From the NCBI GenBank assembly GCA_963669155.1, contig OZ022595.1, positions 5,480,142-5,544,141 on the forward strand: DNA of 64,000 bases, read 5' to 3'. A program made the translations under genes and the position numbers. This document shows positions 1 through 11,500 of the stretch, one piece after another. How positions within the stretch are numbered: position 1 is the stretch's first letter; each line of letters starts with the position of its first letter. Below the pieces are notes generated by a model, which saw only the letters and a list, made by a program, of their open reading frames with translations, did no database searches and was not told where the DNA came from. This DNA is from Arbacia lixula (lineage: Eukaryota > Echinodermata > Echinoidea > Arbacioida > Arbaciidae).

Positions 1-237
1 TAGACCGTGGGATATGACTGTTATTTAATTATAATTGTAGCACATGGAATCGTTATAACACATAAAGTTGAGGAATAGCGTGTTGCAACGTGAGTTACAT
101 TATTATTATACAGTTATATACACCTTCATTTTGGGGATTCACATTAAACTTGGAACTTGTTTAATTGCTGACAAACTAGAACAATATTTAAATTGACTGA
201 TTTTGATGTACTAGTATACATCATACATAATTGTTAA

Positions 238-408
238 GCTAGCAGAGGGTGGAGTCAGAGCCACTCGGTCGCACAGTAGCCTTGGAACTACAAAGTGGGC
301 CATAGGGGAATTTTCCCCGACAAAGGAAATATAATGATTTTGCTCGTTAAACTAAGCCACAATGGCAATATTGTCGGGTTTTCGCCCCTATCACCGTCTG
401 GCTAGCAG
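238..408. mobile_element. Small foldback element candidate
   Basis: An 8-base direct repeat GCTAGCAG (238-245 and 401-408) brackets 155 bp. Inside, 301-322 (ATAGGGG...CCCCGACAA) pairs with 371-391 (TTGTCGGG...CCCCTAT) as an inverted repeat. The outer ends CAGAGGGTG and CACCGTCTG are also roughly inverted. This fits a hAT-like miniature element with 8-bp target duplication, but end and duplication overlap, so boundaries are unsure. Confidence 0.4.
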
Positions 409-555
409 CAAGAATAATAACATAAGCTTACAATATGTAATGCATGGAATCCATGATAAATACACGAAGTGTGATACATGTCATATTAATATTTAGTGAA
501 AGAGAATGGGTCCATAGATGGTAAGGAAGCAACCATGGCAAACTATGCCCACTAA

Positions 556-597
556 CCCCCCCCCCCCCCCCCCAAAAAAAAAAAAAAAAAAAAAAAA
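556..597. repeat. C18-A24 homopolymer junction
   Basis: Eighteen C followed directly by twenty-four A. Such joined homopolymers occur where poly(dG/dC) tracts abut A-runs elsewhere in the window (for example 28854-28879). Confidence 0.9.
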
Positions 598-710
598 TGT
601 GGGTGGAGGATTTCTTTTACTCGTGATTATTCCATGGTTGGTTCCGATTATCACCACTTGTTATATATGCGCTGGTATAGTAGCACCGGGATAACATTGG
701 GGATACTGCA

Positions 711-1526
711 GGAGATACTATCCTGTCGGTGGGTCACGTAAACCCCAGGTATCTGGGGTGATCGGAGGGAGTTACTATCCTTCCGCTGATCGCGTGACTC
801 GAGACCCCACAAATATAGTGTTTCCATAACTATGTTATTTATGCATTGAGGTTTTTGTGAGTGTTGAAAAGTTGTGGGGATCATCCGTAGGAGATACTAT
901 CCCGTCGGTGGGTCACGTAAACCCCAGGTATCTGGGGTGATCGGAGGGAGTTACTATCCTTCCGCTGATCGCGTGACTCGAGACCCCACAAATATAGTGT
1001 TTCCATAACTATGTTAGTTATGCATTGAGGTTTTTGTGAGTGTTGAAAAGTTGTGGGGATCATCCGTAGGAGATACTATCCTACCGGCAGGTCACGTAAA
1101 CCCCAGGGACATGGGGTGATCGGAGGGAGCTACTATCCTTCCGCTGATCGCGTGACTTGAGATCCCACAAATATAGTGTTTCCATAACTATGTTAGTTAT
1201 GCATTGATGATTTTGTGAGTATTGAAAAGTTGTGGGGATCATCCGTAGGAGATACTATCCTGACGGTGGGTCACGTAAACCCCAGGTATCTGGGGTGATC
1301 GGAGGGAGTTACTATCCTTCCGCTGATCGCGTGACTTGAGATCCCACAAATATAGTGTTTCCATAACTATGTTAGTTATGCATTGATGATTTTGTGAGTA
1401 TTGAAAAGTTGTGGGGATCATCCGTAGGAGATACTATCCTACCGGCAGGTCACGTAAACCCCAGGTATCTGGGGTGATCGGAAGGAGTTACTATCCCTCC
1501 GCTGATCACGTGACCGGAGATCCCTT
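711..1526. repeat. 179-bp tandem satellite, about 4.6 copies
   Basis: Units start at 711, 890, 1069, 1248 and 1427, all 179 bp apart; the last is cut at about 100 bp. Each unit has paired GTCACG / CGTGAC arms about 60 bp apart and two copies of GGAG(A/T)TACTATCC. Units 3 and 5 share CTACCGGCAGGTC, whereas 1, 2 and 4 carry a TCGGTGGGTC/ACGGTGGGTC variant. Open frames here are repeat translations, not genes. Confidence 0.95.
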
Positions 1527-2206
1527 CAAGTTTTGACTTCCAATCATGGTACATGTACCCTTAAGATTGTTGAATCATATCATGTTTATACATTATTGTC
1601 GAATTGTTTATGGTGGACCCTCTTTATTGTGGCTACAAGATTTTGTTATTGCTTCTATGCATGTTACTTGTTTTACTTTGACTTTCCTACTATACATGTT
1701 TTGAGGAAAAGGACTCCTAGTTCGGAGCGGAATAAATGTCGAGCAAACTGCAAATCCGTCTAAAGTTGTCTTCTTCCGAGAATAAGCCTTGTATCATGTG
1801 CCATGCTTGATCCATTTAATGTAGTATCATGAAGATAAGCCTTATATTTTGAAGAATAAGCTTTGAATTATGAAGAATAAGCCATCTGCAATATTATGAA
1901 GAATACACCTTATATTATAAAGAATGGAGAAGTGGAGAAGTAGGATATGTATAAAAGAATATAAAAGAATGAAAATCATTTTGGCGAGGTACATCTTTCC
2001 AGTTAATCTGCCTTTAATATTTTCTTCCAGCTTCTTTGTTATGTCCACATTTCTCTCTCTCTCTCTCTCTTTCTCTTCTTCTCTCTCTCTCCTTCAGCCC
2101 TACCCTTATCTCCCTCTCTCTCTTTATGTTTGTATCTCTGGTTCGCTGTGTGTCTGTCTGTCACTATCTATGTCACTGCCTGTATCTCTGGCTCTACTTT
2201 ACTTAC

Positions 2207-2511
2207 ATCCCCTGGCCCTGTAGTTCTCGGCGCCTGGGACGCAGGCTGTGGGGTCGGGGTCCACATGCTTGGTCCAGCAGGCTCGGAGCGCTGCTCCACC
2301 GTGATCACCCTCCTCTCTGTGTATGAGGGCTGCTCCTCCCATGCGGGCTGGGGGGCCACCATGGGGGCAGGGGCAGGGGCAGGAGGAGGGGGAGGGGAGT
2401 ACACCTCAGGGGCGACCGCACTACCCATGGGGATGGGCAGCGGGCCATTGTCAAAGGTGTCACTGTCTTGGCGCCGCATAGTTCGCTGGAGGGGCAAGGG
2501 CTGGTCTGGGC
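2207..2511 (-). CDS. TNS: Tensin coding exon 19 (last in window)
   Basis: Starts after CTACCCAAG and ends GGGGAT|GTAAGT, phase 0. Encodes residues 2175-2276, with [20 protein letters not shown], a [12 protein letters not shown] run and [12 protein letters not shown]. Pro-rich linker before the expected SH2 domain. The next exon must lie left of position 1, since nothing exon-like was found between here and 1. Confidence 0.9.
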
Positions 2512-5500
2512 CTTGGGTAGGAAAGAGATCAATGCCAAAAATTAAGAAATATATCATTATATATATATCATCAAACCCAATAATTTCCTTTAATATGTCT
2601 GATTTTTCTTGAACTTTTGCTAATCTGTTTCTCTGATTATTCTGCTTTGCTGCAATCTAACTTATCGTATGAGTTTAATTCCCTATCAACCATTTGTGTG
2701 CCAACCAAAATGCCACTCCATGATGTGATTTCTATATACTGATGGTGAAATCATCCACATGAGGCACATACTTCACTTGATTGATTTCAACTATTCACAC
2801 ACTTCTCCAGCAAGTGTTGTACAAATGATAAATACACACACAAGCACCACAGAGCTATATTTCATCTGCCATGGAAGAAGCATCTCTCACCATGTGGGGG
2901 CGCTCCAGTCTTTACGATGAAGGTCTTCATCATGTTGGCGTAGGCCTTGGGCCCGACGGGGAACCTTGGGGTTGGTGTCTTGGGTCCAGAGATGCTCTCG
3001 GTGGATGAGCTGAGGTCGTACTCTGGAGCTTTGGATGCCTCAGGGGACTTGAGTCCTTCAGTTTTGTTCCAGAACTCGTTCTCCTAAGAGGGGGGTAGAG
3101 GGTGAATACAGAAGTTCACTGTATGTATTATTAACACCCTAATTACCACTGGAGTGCAGATGTGTAGTAATCCAATGGGATTTCCAAGGCCCAATAAGGT
3201 AAGGGTTGAATTGAAAAGTAAGCACATAGAAAACAGCAGCATGCAAACAAGAATGGAGATAAAAGAGAATACATGATACATATGTGTGAGCATAAATATG
3301 ATATAAAAAGTAATGATGGAATGAAGGCCAGCAAATGAAGAGCTTCATAAACAGGGAAAGTGAAAGAGGGAGAAAAAAGGAAGAGATGGATAAGGATGGA
3401 GAAGTGAGAGAAAAGGTGCGTCTTCATTAGCCCGATCAGACGAAATAGCGAGCTATTTTTCTGATCCGGGGAACTAGCCTGAAATAGCGAGCTATTTTTC
3501 TGAAGTTGCAATCGCATCTTCATTAGCTCGAAACTCGGGATACGTAAGCTCGAGCTCGGGTTGCATAAATTATCCCGAGTTTCGCACATACCAGCAGTGT
3601 GCTACAGGAATAGGCCATGACCGCATGGCTTCGGTTGTGAGCTCGCATTCACGCACGTGTAAAACCTATTACGTAAACAATGCCTCGTGGGCGCTGATGC
3701 ATGCCGGGATCGAGAAATTTTCAGGCTAATGAAGACGCTCCGAACTAGCTCGAGCTATTTCGCGAACTAGCTCGAGCTAGCTCCATCTAGCCCAAGATTT
3801 CTTGGGAAATTTTCTCGACCAAATAGCTCGCTATTTTGCCTGATCTGGCTAATGAAGACGCAAATAGCTAGCTATTTCGTGATCTGGCTAGCTAACCCGA
3901 TCAGAACAAGCTCGCTATTTTGCCCAGCTCGAGCTAATGAAGACGCCCCTGAAGAGTGAGAGACTGATAGCCACATATAAACAAAATAAACAGAAGAGAG
4001 AAAAAGATGTGGAGAGAGAGCGAGAAAGAGACAGGCAGAAAAAGGATGTCATAATGAAATATGATAAGCATGTATAAGGAAGTCAGGAGTGAGTGAAGGC
4101 AAGTGAAGAAAATACCAGGAAAACAGAAAATCAGAGACGGAGATAGAGATAGAGAGATACAGAGAGAGGGGGAGAGAGAGGGGGAGAGAGAGAGGGAGAG
4201 AGAAAGACACAAATTATAGAGATAAGGAGAGAGAAAGAGAGACAGAGAGAGAGAAAACAATGAGAAGAAGACGTAACATACCTTCCTGGGTAGGCCTCCT
4301 GGATTCTGAAGCCAGACCTCTGCACCAGGGTCGATCAGGTTGCGCCTGCGAGGGGGCCGGTAGTACTGCTGGATGCCTGTGTCTGAGTCATAGCCCGACT
4401 GGGAGTTGGTGCGGCGAGGGGGGCGAGACTGAGGCGGCTGGGAGGGAGGGGGGCTCAGGGACCGGTCCATGAAGTCTGGGGGCAGGGAAAGGGGGGGGGG
4501 GGGGGGGGTAATGGTTATATATAAGAAAGCCTGCATCAGATATGTGATTCTCCATACTACACTTAACCCTTCCTGTGCCAGATAAAATGCTGCTCTATGG
4601 GATTTATGGGTATTACATGTGAAAAAATACACACATGGCTCGTAAAAAGTTAAGGTTGTCTTATAATGCACTGTGCAGCAATATCCAAATTTGCTTTGCA
4701 GTCATGCCCGCATCTGGTCTCTAAGACTTGTACAACAGACTGGCAGCAAACACGGCTGCTAACAAAATGAAAGTAACACTGTGCCTCATCCTCATGGGAT
4801 GACTTTGCATTACATGTGGTACGGAGAATTGATGATGAATATGGTGAGGCAGCTGATGAGAGGAGAAATGAACACTTTCCTTGTTTCTTCACCAGCCTCA
4901 TTTTTACCATTAATGGCTTTTCAGATGGAGGCATATGGATCTGGTTGAGAAAATCTCGCAACAACAATATATGAAAGGGAACAAAAGCCCTAATTATATG
5001 TTGATTTGTATGCAAGCAGAATCAAAAATAAGTTAACATTTGAGAAAATTTAACAAAAATATAAGTGACTTAGAAAGAGACAATTTCATCTTTTTTGTTG
5101 TATGTATTACTCACTTGGGCTCCGGTCTGCCACCAGACCCCTGGGAACATTAGTCTGTGCCGCTGGCTCATCAATGTGCAGATCCACCTCATCAAACTCC
5201 TTCTTGGGCGTAGACGTGGCCTGAGGCCTGTGATTGGTTGACAGGCGGGAGGAGTAATGGTACCCGCCATTCGATTGGAGGGTTTGAAATTGAGTCTGGT
5301 TAAGCCTGGCGTCGGATTGGTTGTTGTTGTTGAGTTGGTGGTGGTGGTGGTGGTGGTGGTGTTGGTGAGAGGGAGGGAGGGGGGAGGCTTTGGCACGATT
5401 GTCTAGGATGGTGGAGGCATGCGTGTTATGGTTGTCAGATGAAGAGGGGGAGGAGGAGTAAGGGGCACTTAGTTTCTGGATCTCGTTGCTCCAGTGGGAT

Positions 5501-8500
5501 AACATCTTCACCGCATCGTCAAGACTCGAGAAGGCATCCTCATTCCCAGGCTTGTTATTATTGTTAGTCTCGACACCATCAGGCAGGAGTTCATTAAGGC
5601 CGGAGTTGCTGATGCTACGGGTGAAGATCCGCCCCACCCCGGCGTTACCATGCATGGAGGGGTGAGGGGGGCGGGTGCTGGTTGTGTTGTTAACGGACAC
5701 ACTACTCGAGGGGTTAGAACTGGCCTCCACATGCACCGTCCGATTGTTTAACGTTCGTACTCTGCGCTCTGTTTGGGTAGGCTGCTGGGGCTGAGGCTGG
5801 ATGTTACTGGAAAACCGGAAGTGTGGTTCATTCTGCTGTGTGTGATAACTCTGCTGTCCCATCTGCGATCCGCTTGAAAAAACACTGGGTGTCGTTGAAG
5901 TGGAACTCCTCGGAGTAGCACCTTCGGTCGGTTGGAACGCTTGGCCACCGCTATAGCTATACCCGTAATTATTCCATCTCTCCACCTCCTCTCTCCTGTT
6001 GGGAACGTTAATGGAAGCTGTCTCAGGTGAGAATTGGGAGTGGTGTTTGCGGGCGAGGGTGGCAGCTCCGCCCCCCTGGGAGGTCTTAACCCGGGAGTTC
6101 CCCTTAGGAGGGAGGGAGGCCAGATTCTCAAACTTGGGTTGGACAGGGCGGTGTGGGACCGGTTGCACAACAGGTGCTGTGCTTAGGTTGGTCCCATGGC
6201 CCTTGGGGTGCCGACTACTAGAAATAACCTCGTTCCGTAAGTTAAAGTGAACTTTATTTTCAACCTTTGAACTGTCATATCGGGTCTCCCCTGATCTAGT
6301 TTCTGTTTGCGGGAACCCTTGGGAACTGTGATTGGTTGATGGAGGTTTTTCATGGTTAGGACCCCGCCGGAGTTCCCGAATTCTGTGCATGACCCAATCA
6401 TACGACGGAAGGGTTGGGGGAACGGAGGATGCCCTTGGGGGTTGTTCAACCTGAGGTTCAGGGTTCAAATGAGGGAATCGACCTTGAGGGGTCAGCAACC
6501 CACTGTCTTCACCCCGGGAGCTGACTTTTGGTCGTTCATTCTGGACAAGAAAGGGGTTAGAAAGACTTGGCACACTTGAAGGGGAGAGTAGGAGGTCTAC
6601 ATTGCGGAAGGTCGATTTGAGTAGTGTTTGTGATGGGGTCAGATTTGAAGATGGGACCAATGAGGATGAGGTCATGTCTGGGGTATAGGACCGGGTCTGT
6701 TGGTAGTTAGGGTTGGCTTTAGGGGGGCAGAGGTCATATTCCCCACCCCTATAGGACCCCAAGGACTGGGTTTCCCTGGAATCTTGGCTGAGACTAAACT
6801 GTGACTGTGACTGCTTTGAATGATTAATGGAAGACTGTTCATGGAAATACTGCTGCTGTGAGTTATCATGAAGCTGATGAAAACCACTACCAAATGGGTA
6901 TCCATTATCATTGTTATGAGACTGCTGATGAGATGGGATATGGAGATGATGAGGATGAGTTTGATGGAGAGGAAGATATGAATCGGGAAGATGATGGGAA
7001 GCCGGCACGGATGAGTTGGTAGAAGAAGATGAGGAGGAAGAGAGGATGGAGGTGTCATAGAGATGATCCCCCATGGTGGTAGAAACCGTGATAGGCACAA
7101 ATGCCGATGTGGGTGAGCGCAGGCTTCCCGCTGGCAGTGTGGACGTTCCCATCTGCTGCTTCTGGCTGCTATTTGCACCAATGGGAACGCCCCCTCTGCT
7201 GTTATCTGCTGACCTGGGTAAGAAGTGCCTGACTTCTTCATACGGGTTCACCCGGATGTTCACTGCTGGCTGCTGCCGTGACAACCCCGATGCATTCCCA
7301 TTGCTGCTAGGTCTGACATCCCATTTCCAGTTGGTGACGGGGATCGCTGGGTAGTGGTACGATCCGTCTTGGCTGACAACGGGGTATACCTGAACGGTTT
7401 GGCGCTTCTTTTGTGTGGTATTAGTGATGGTGGTCTCTGAGCCGTCCTTCCCAACATACCTCGTCACGTCCGTGGCTGATTCTATAGGATTCACCCCCGA
7501 CAGACTTGGAACCAGGGTCTGATAGGAGCCGGATTTATACCCCGAGTCAACAGACTGCGACAAGGAACTCGAATCCGATGCCTGCGTGCCGACCTTGATC
7601 GGCACATTCCTCCCGTACATCGGGTTTGGATTTGTATGAGAGCTAACATATACCGGAGCGTTCTTAAACGCTTGGATGCCGACTCGCGAGGCTAACTCCG
7701 ACCGTGATTGGATCCGGTGTTGTTCCTGCTGCGCATAATTCACTTGACTATAGTAGCAGTAGTAGACGTAGTAGTAGTAGTATTGGTGGTGGTGGTAGTA
7801 GTAGAGGTACAGTAGTGTTGTTGGGTGGAGGCATGGGGTATATCGCGGGTGGAAGAAGGCAGATGCACACACAAACCCATGGTACACACCAACAAACAGG
7901 GAGTAACATGGAGGAAGGGAAGATTAAAATCAGTGGTTAATTTATCATACATGGTTTAGAGAAGACTCATGGGATACCATGTGATATAAGAAACGATGCA
8001 AGTTTGTTAATACTGCTGCTACCTGAGCTGAAACCACCCCTTGCTATATCCTCACAAAGACAATTTACTTACAAGCTTTTGAATCAATTTTGTTTGTTTG
8101 TTTCGGTTTTTAACATCCTGAAAGGTGTGTTGCTGCGTTACGATCACTTAGCGCTGTAAACAAATTCCAGGCCCAATTTTTTAGATTCTGTCTGTCTTGA
8201 AATATTGGAAAAGAAATATTCCTGCGCAGAATTTTGATACCCATTTAATTTCATGAAATATCAATTTCATCTACAGTAAAATTCTGAAAACTTAAAAAAA
8301 TGATTTAGGTTATCTGTTAACAAGAAGGTAAGTCCACAGAAAATGCAAATACGTGTATTTTGGAATATCAATCTGTACTCTACGTAGCAACAATGTTTTT
8401 AAATGTATACATTTAGTGCACTTCAAAGAGCTCAGGTAGCACGCAATTAGACATATACTCATCATGCAGATGAAATTAAATTCCAGTTTGCTGAAAACAC

Positions 8501-11500
8501 TAAATTTCATGCAAATGTTATGTAATACACACCCTGTTTGTCTGTATAACACACAACCAATGAACTTCAACCCAATGCATATGTTGTAGGATAGTACAAA
8601 CTGAAATTACACCTTTGGGGTCAAGTTTGTAATTGGTTATACATGACTTTCTATGTTGAGATATCAAAATAAGAATAATACAGATGTGAAGTAGTTTGAA
8701 ATAAGAACAAAGAAGTGAAGAGAGAAAGCATGATTTTATCTTCTGCAATATGATGCTTTTTTAGGGAAAAAAGGATTTTTCTTTCTTCAAGATGTTATTC
8801 CTGACAGATGTTAATCATATTCAATCAATACTAAATAGGAAATGTGAGAATTAGAGAAAGAGAGATTGACAGTGAGAGAGAGAGAGAGAGCAAGAGAAAG
8901 ATAAATATATAATGCTAAGGGAATGTAGAATCTATGTCATTATCCTTCAACATATGCATGATGATGTCATTAAAAATATATAAACAGGGATGACCAAACA
9001 ATGTTAATAGTGATTGACACACTCAATCCAATACAATACTGATGTGAATAAATATGCAAATTAATTTTTCCAATGCAAAACCCTCCACACAGGCGATGAA
9101 CACACAACCTTCCATTTCAACGGTGATGATAGATAGTTGTGATTATCAATATTTGAATTAAATACATTGTTTTTATGAGCAAGTGAAGTCTCAGATATTG
9201 CAAAAATAGTAAAAAGGAATGAATGTTAATTGCCCTAAAAACAAAATCCTCAAAAACAATTTAATGAAGGAGTGCAGTACACAGATCATACTTGACAAAA
9301 GCACCTCATATGACAAATCAAATCACTGGGGGACTCCTTACCACTTTCAGCAGTAAAGATACTCATCAAAATATAAAAGGTGAACAAATAAAGTCATGTT
9401 ACTGAGCACAATTTCCTTCACTAATGTCATCTTATTCATTGCTGACATATATCTGCCAATATATTTACAGGGTAAATGTTATTTTTTTAGTGAGATGAAT
9501 GACATATCTTTATAATAGTGTGGAAGTTACTCTCGTAAAGCAAGTATTTAGGAGCCCTACCTAAGGCTTGAAGAATGACTATCATTTTCAATGTTTTCTA
9601 AGATACCAGGATAATTTGAGGTAAGATCCAACTTTCAATTACAACATCCATTTTCAAACTTGAATCTTCACTATGTTGCATACATCTATTAACTTGAAGT
9701 GACTGACAATCATGGGATAAGAAACATGGAAATAGCCAATACATTCCAACCTTAGCAGATATAGCCAAGATTGTGAACATTAAAAATAAGTTATTTTATC
9801 GCAGATGTACAGTTATAACTTGAAAGAATCTTAATGATTTCACCTGGTTTTACTGAAAGAAATATGTGGGAGACCATGAGATACCAAAATACAAAGAGCA
9901 ACATTATGCTTCTTTGAGGAAATATTGTAGCCCGATGATCGAATTCATGATCACCAACTTGGCAAAAAGTGTCATGCTCTGAGCTCAATGGCTGATTCCA
10001 CGGCTTATACCATGGATTGTAAGTTATAATTTGACTGATTGACTGTGATTTGACTCTTATGTATAATGACCCTGGAGAGCACAAAGTACTGGAAGGCAAA
10101 GGAGGGTATTGCTTACCCATTGCCACGGAAATGTGCGTTGGTGAGGACTGGAGGCACTGGGTCGTATGGGGTCCCGGGGGTGGCCGGTACTTTGGGTGCC
10201 TGCTCCACAGCGGGGCGCTGGTACACCGGGTCGCGGACCCTGTCATGAGTCAGGTCCGAGAGCTGGCGGTTCAGGGGCCGTTCATGCGGTTCCCACTCAG
10301 AACCGGTGGTGGTCGTGCGGGTGGTCATAGTGCGCTGAACATACATCTGGGATGGCTTGGCGTTGTCCACATGCCCAAGCTCATTGATGGATCGCTCCAG
10401 GTCCGCCGAGAGGGTGAGAGGGGCGGGCGGGGTGCCACGCCGGCCTGCATCAAAGGGTTGATCGCGTAGAGGAGTCGTCGTGGAGCTAAACACGGGCGTA
10501 GATTCCGTGGTGACGTAAGACATTGGGCTGATCGGTGCTGGTTCCATCTTCTGGCGATCCTGCAGCTTCTGTTGCTGTTGGGAGAGCCAGGAGGGGGAGC
10601 CGTCCTTGAAGGAGGAAGTAACCGGTGGGGAGACCACCGCTGGCCCAGGGGACTGGGGGTCACCTTCAAAGCGCACCCTCAGCTTGGGGGACGCGTTGAC
10701 AGAGTTTGCCCGCATCGGTTCAGGGACACGCTCTGCACCGGGGCTAGGGCTGCTGAAGATGGGCCTGCCCTGCTCTCGCTCACGTTTCTCCCGGAGCTTG
10801 TCCTGCTGCCGCTTCAGCCAGCCCATCCCTCCATCCTCATCCTCTCCACTCCCGCTCGGGACAGGGCTGACCTGGGGTGGAGTGGTGGGGGACGGCAATT
10901 GCTGCTGCTGCTGTCTCAAGGGCTGTTGCTGTTGAAGGTGCAGGGGTTGGTTGGGGTCTTTCTTCAGGAGTTGGAACCGCTCCTCCTTAGCCTTCAAGGG
11001 GCGCGGCTCATACTGGGTCATGGGCGGTGAGGTTGGACCATTCTGCAATCTACTGAGGGTGGGAGTCCTTTCTGTCACCCGACTAATGGAGTTGGGTACG
11101 ATAGGGGTCTCCACTGGCCCATTAATCTGCGCTATGTGTGGTCTCACTGGCCCAACCTGGCCAGGGTTGTAGCTCCCTGCTGGGGAACCGTAGCTCTGCG
11201 GCATGTGCCCTGGGTTACCAATTCCACTGTTCTGCCCAGGATTCAGGTTAACCTGTCCATTCCCGATCAGCCCACCGTTATGTGTCACCTGACCGTTCGG
11301 AGCCAACCCACGGCTTGCTGTCTTTGTCACCTCGTAAATCGGGTTGTGCTGCTCAATGGTGCGTGGGACATTCACTCCTCCATTGACCATAGGGGGCGCC
11401 GCCTGCTCTCGCGTCGCCTGGACAATCGGCATAATCGTCTCCTGGTAAGGCCCTCTGGGGTTGGTGTTTGGATTTGGACTTGCTTGCTGCTGCTGCTGCT

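Larger units (their letters stand above)
1..2206. other. Tensin 3' side intron sequence, no exon found
   Basis: Apart from the foldback candidate, C/A run and satellite, 1527-2046 is AT-rich with no coding signal, and 2047-2170 is a CT-rich tract (CTCTCT and CTGT motifs). No acceptor-donor pair with a tensin SH2-like sequence was seen on the minus strand. Confidence 0.6.

Noticed and set aside
711..1421. Three related 60-77 codon minus-strand frames (MIPTTFQHSQ...)
   Set aside because: They are the same frame in each 179-bp satellite unit; frame conservation is explained by recent duplication, with no signal of a gene.
2130..2612. 160-codon plus-strand open frame
   Set aside because: It is the antisense shadow of tensin exon 19; the minus strand gives phase-consistent exon sequence with proper splice sites.
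7742..7747. Alternative acceptor CAAG for exon 16, four bases downstream of the chosen one
   Set aside because: Exon 15 ends in phase 2 (GG before GTAAGC), which requires TATAG followed by TCAAG; the other choice breaks the frame.
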